64,000 nucleotides of DNA from Pirellulaceae bacterium. Its GTDB lineage: Bacteria; Planctomycetota; Planctomycetia; Pirellulales; Pirellulaceae. The stretch covers positions 1 to 64,000 of the forward strand of contig JAQWSU010000030.1 in assembly GCA_029243025.1 (NCBI GenBank), read 5' to 3'. The position numbers were made by a program, and so were the translations under genes. Position 1 is the stretch's first letter, and each line of letters starts with the position of its first letter. The notes under the pieces were generated by a model. It was given only the letters and a program-made list of their open reading frames with translations, made no database searches and had not been told where the DNA came from. Below are positions 61,283 to 64,000 of the stretch, in pieces.

Positions 61283-61879
61283 CTATTTCTTGGTTCCCTC
61301 AATACTCTCGATGACCTGATCGATCAAGTTGTATTCTTTGGCTTCTGTCGCGGTCATGAAGCGATCACGATCGGTGTCCGCCTCAATTTTCTCGATCGAT
61401 TGGCCAGTATGTTTGATCAGAATCTCATTGAGACGCTGTTTTACATTTTTAAATTCTTTTGCATGGATCATGATTTCTTCCGCCGTTCCTTGCATTCCTG
61501 CCAGGGGCTGGTGAATCATGATACGGGCATTTGGCAACGCGTGACGTTTACCAGCAGCGCCAGCCGCCAACAAGACAGCACCCATCGAGGCAGCTTGTCC
61601 AATGCAATAAGTTGCGACATCGCAGGTCACAAACTGCATCGTGTCATAGATCGCTAGGCCGGCGCTCACGCTCCCACCTGGCGAATTGACATACAAGTGA
61701 ATGTCCGCCTTAGGATCCTCGGATTGTAGGAACAGCAACTGGGCCACCAATGAATTGGCAACTTCGTCGTTGACCTGGGAGCCCAGGAAGATAATGCGGT
61801 CTTTGAGCAATCGACTGTAAATGTCGAACACTCGTTCTTCACGACCACTTTTTTCGACTACGTAGGGAATCAATGGCAT
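61283..61879 (-). CDS. clpP: ClpP protease proteolytic subunit, first copy
   Basis: A 198-residue ClpP serine protease subunit. The catalytic triad is present: Ser98 in [11 protein letters not shown], His123 in RIMIHQP and Asp172 in DTDRDRFM. The oxyanion-loop glycines ([12 protein letters not shown]) are intact. It forms barrels with a ClpX or ClpA ATPase to degrade proteins. The ATG at 61879 has GGAG ten bases before it. It follows a second clpP and trigger factor, the usual order in many bacteria, and is probably co-transcribed with them. Confidence 0.95.
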   Translation of the reverse strand: MPLIPYVVEKSGREERVFDIYSRLLKDRIIFLGSQVNDEVANSLVAQLLFLQSEDPKADIHLYVNSPGGSVSAGLAIYDTMQFVTCDVATYCIGQAASMGAVLLAAGAAGKRHALPNARIMIHQPLAGMQGTAEEIMIHAKEFKNVKQRLNEILIKHTGQSIEKIEADTDRDRFMTATEAKEYNLIDQVIESIEGTKK

Positions 61880-61971
61880 CGCGCCGCAACTCCATCAGTT
61901 ATTTCAACAATTAAGGTTGGCATCCATTGCACGGTTCGTGTGCATCGCTTCAAGGCGAATTCAGAATCCTG

Positions 61972-62592
61972 TTAGTCATCGTCATCGTCATTGTCATTTT
62001 CGGGTTGTTTGAGGATATCGTCGACCAAGCCATATTCCTTCGACTCCGCAGCGTTCATGTAATAGTCGCGATCGGTATCCTTCGCAACTTGCTCAACGGT
62101 TTGACCCGTGTGCTCTGCGAGGATGGTGTTCAGCATGTCGCGGGTTTTTAGAATTTCGTTGGCTTGGATTTCAATATCACTCACCTGTCCTCCCACACCC
62201 CCGTAGGGTTGGTGGATCATCACCTTTGAGTGGGGCAGGGCAAATCGCTTTCCTTGTGTGCCGCCGGCAAGTAGCACCGCACCGCCACTGGCGGCCAATC
62301 CGACGCAATAGGTCGAGACAGGGCAGGTAAGGATTTGCATGGTGTCGTAGACCGCCAAGGTGGCCGAAACACTGCCGCCGGGTGAGTTAATGTAAAAATG
62401 GATGTCTTTACGTCGGTTTTCGCTTTGTAGATAAAGCAGCTTCATCACTAATTCGTTCGCGTTACCGTCGTAAATTTCACCCTGCAAGAAGACGATACGG
62501 TTTTCGAGCAGGAGATCACCCAGCGTCAGCTGGCGTTGACGTTGGTAGTCGCGATACGAATTGGCCTGAAGTGGCGAGACTTGAGTCATCAT
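61972..62592 (-). CDS. clpP: ClpP protease proteolytic subunit, second copy
   Basis: A 206-residue ClpP paralogue. The triad is Ser102 in [14 protein letters not shown], His127 in KVMIHQP and Asp176 in DTDRDYYM, and [14 protein letters not shown] forms the oxyanion loop. The MG of copy one after the catalytic serine is replaced by GG here. The C-terminus ends in a very acidic tail (ENDNDDDDD). Two ClpP subunits may mix in one barrel, as known in other bacteria. ATG 62592 is chosen over GTG 62604. The gene lies between tig and the first clpP. Confidence 0.95.
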   Translation of the reverse strand: MMTQVSPLQANSYRDYQRQRQLTLGDLLLENRIVFLQGEIYDGNANELVMKLLYLQSENRRKDIHFYINSPGGSVSATLAVYDTMQILTCPVSTYCVGLAASGGAVLLAGGTQGKRFALPHSKVMIHQPYGGVGGQVSDIEIQANEILKTRDMLNTILAEHTGQTVEQVAKDTDRDYYMNAAESKEYGLVDDILKQPENDNDDDDD

Positions 62593-62768
62593 CTTCGCTT
62601 TCACCTAAGGGGTTGGCGCATTACAACAAAGGTTCGTCGCACGCCGCGTCAAGAGTCCCATATCCGTTGGTCTAGCTAATCGAACTGTGGAAGGGTGACT
62701 TTCACCCATTTCGATTCCGCAATTCGAGGCTTGCTTCTGTCGCACTCTCAATCACACACTGCCACCAA

Positions 62769-64000
62769 TCAATCTCGATCGACAGGCTGTTGCAGCGATT
62801 GAGCATCCCCTCCGTGTTTTGCTTCAGGGATTTCTGAGTCGGCCTGACCACACAGGGCCAAGTCGACTGCTTCGGTTTCGTTGACTTCAGGATTGTAATC
62901 TACATCCTGGAAGTCAGCATGTTCTGTGATCAGTTCGATGACCTTACGCTCGATGATTTGATTGCGCAAGGCATCCATCAAGCCTTTCTTCTCGATTCGA
63001 GCACGAACTCGTCGTATGGGTTCGTTGCTTTGATTCGCGATCATCTTGATCTCTGTTTCAAAGTCATCGGGTTCTGCGTCAAACTCTTCGTCTTCGGCAA
63101 TTCGTTCCAAGATGAAGTGTTCGTGCAGGGCCGTTTTGGTGGATTCGAGGCTGTTTTGTCGCAGTTCATTCTCGTAGGCTTTGATCTCTTCTTCACCAAA
63201 ACCATTCGATCGAAGCTCGAGTACCGCTCGTTCCAATTCGCGTTTGCTCTGTCGTTGGAGCAGTTCGGGAGGTAAATCCCAATCGGCTGTTTCCGTCAAT
63301 AACGATGTGATCTGTTGGCGGGTGCGACGCTGTTGTTGATAAGTTGCTCGCCGTTCGAGCACCTCTTTGATGCTGTCCCGCAAGTCACCTTCTGTCGCGA
63401 CTCCCAAGTTGCTCAGCAGCTCCTCGTCCAATTCAGGTAACTCGAGCTTCTTGACCTCCAAGACTTCGAACTCGACGTCTACGGTCTTGCCCTGTAATTC
63501 TTCTGATTCGGAATTGTGGCTGATGACGGCCTGTGTGGTTTTTTTCTCACCCGCTTTGGCTCCTTTCATCAGTTTGCCGAAGCCTTCGATGCGAGCGTCG
63601 TGGAAGCTCAGGGTTGGACGAATGCGAACCGTTTGCTCCTCCGTCACCGAAACTTCCTTGCCCTCGTCGGCACAGTGGATGTTGACGACCACGAAATCAT
63701 TTTCGGCCGCTGCACCATCAAATGGCACAATTTGGCCCTGCCGACCAAGCATGGTCTCGATTTCGCGGTTCGTATCGGTCTTCGAAATCTCGTGTTTCAG
63801 CCGCTCAAGCTTCAGCCCTTTCCACTTGGGCATCTCAAACTCGGGCCGAACTTCCAAGTCAAATTCGAAGGTTAACGGGCCTTCCTCCGGTATTTCGATC
63901 GCGTCAAAATTGAAATCCGGCTCGCTAATTGCCGAGAAATCTTGCTGTTCGGTGACCTGGGTCATGCTGTCCATCAACAGCGAACCCTTCACTTGATCCC
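62769..64000 (-). CDS. tig: Trigger factor, N-terminal part missing outside the window
   Basis: The C-terminal 410 codons of trigger factor, a ribosome-bound chaperone that helps nascent proteins fold. The visible part covers the segment linking to the ribosome-binding domain (LLMDSMTQVTEQQDFSAISE), the PPIase-like FKBP domain (about residues 85-175 of this part, NDFVVVNIHCADEGKEV, GFGKLMKGAKAGEK) and the helical C-terminal domain (ERRATYQQQRRTRQQI, FILERIAEDEEFD). A GTG at 63992 is not the true start because the ribosome-binding domain is absent and the frame stays open to the window edge. tig-clpP-clpP order is conserved in related bacteria. Confidence 0.92.
   Translation of the reverse strand, partial: DQVKGSLLMDSMTQVTEQQDFSAISEPDFNFDAIEIPEEGPLTFEFDLEVRPEFEMPKWKGLKLERLKHEISKTDTNREIETMLGRQGQIVPFDGAAAENDFVVVNIHCADEGKEVSVTEEQTVRIRPTLSFHDARIEGFGKLMKGAKAGEKKTTQAVISHNSESEELQGKTVDVEFEVLEVKKLELPELDEELLSNLGVATEGDLRDSIKEVLERRATYQQQRRTRQQITSLLTETADWDLPPELLQRQSKRELERAVLELRSNGFGEEEIKAYENELRQNSLESTKTALHEHFILERIAEDEEFDAEPDDFETEIKMIANQSNEPIRRVRARIEKKGLMDALRNQIIERKVIELITEHADFQDVDYNPEVNETEAVDLALCGQADSEIPEAKHGGDAQSLQQPVDRD

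Noticed and set aside
62602-62604. GTG as start of the second clpP
   Set aside because: ATG 62592 gives the usual ClpP N-terminus and has a purine-rich stretch upstream; the GTG has no Shine-Dalgarno sequence.

Overview
The window looks like part of a planctomycete chromosome, probably a marine, Pirellula- or Rhodopirellula-like lineage. The evidence is the gene families: three DUF1501 proteins, two DUF1549/DUF1553 proteins (one with a planctomycete-type cytochrome motif), Tat-exported Gfo/Idh/MocA oxidoreductases, a very large secreted CotH-type protein that begins with the LExLELRELLAA-like N-terminal signature, dockerin-like and PEP-CTERM C-termini, and a tig-clpP-clpP cluster. Genes lie on both strands, spacers are fairly long, and no tRNA, rRNA, insertion sequence, CRISPR array or replication origin was recognised.

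Layout. 0-7 kb: the tail of an unknown gene, a Tat-exported oxidoreductase, a circularly permuted ATP-grasp/alpha-E plus transglutaminase pair, and a sugar-isomerase-like TIM barrel. 7-8.4 kb: a broken, AT-rich sulfotransferase gene followed by a six-copy 15-bp tandem repeat. 8.4-14 kb: a second oxidoreductase and a cytochrome/DUF1549/DUF1553 plus DUF1501 operon. 14-17.5 kb: an overlapping operon of a small membrane protein, a rhomboid-like protein and MprF. 17.7-20 kb: two decayed genes, an FAD monooxygenase and a polysaccharide deacetylase. 20-23 kb: a His-rich ZIP transporter divergent from an ArsR regulator, a small membrane protein and an MtfA-like peptidase. 23-28.4 kb: a second DUF1549/DUF1553-DUF1501-PPC operon. 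28.6-33.3 kb: secreted carbohydrate and phosphodiester functions (sialidase-like propeller, GDPD, PQQ propeller, PL10 pectate lyase). 33.6-38.3 kb: a probable selenoprotein, a BtpA-like protein, an enolase-superfamily enzyme and an M24 peptidase. 38.5-50.7 kb: a LamG/dockerin/PEP-CTERM protein, an Hsp70-like protein, the 1511-residue CotH protein, and a glycosyltransferase with a membrane partner. 51-56.5 kb: an AAA+ ATPase operon, an acidic unknown, CDGSH, a zinc-ribbon protein, rhomboid and YjbQ. 57-64 kb: an orphan DUF1501, a poorly explained 1-kb spacer, a lipoprotein, two ClpP and trigger factor.

The most important observation is at 33681-35009. Two in-frame TGA codons, nine bases apart, fall exactly where a thioredoxin-fold CxxCxxC-type motif would have its first two cysteines. 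A hairpin with a GGCU apical loop follows the second TGA. I read this as a selenocysteine protein (UxxUxxC) that also carries a CxxCH haem motif and two PDZ-like domains, not as a pseudogene.

A second theme is sequence instability. Short tandem duplications of 11-17 bp occur in or beside many intergenic regions, and three genes are visibly decayed by small indels or nonsense codons.
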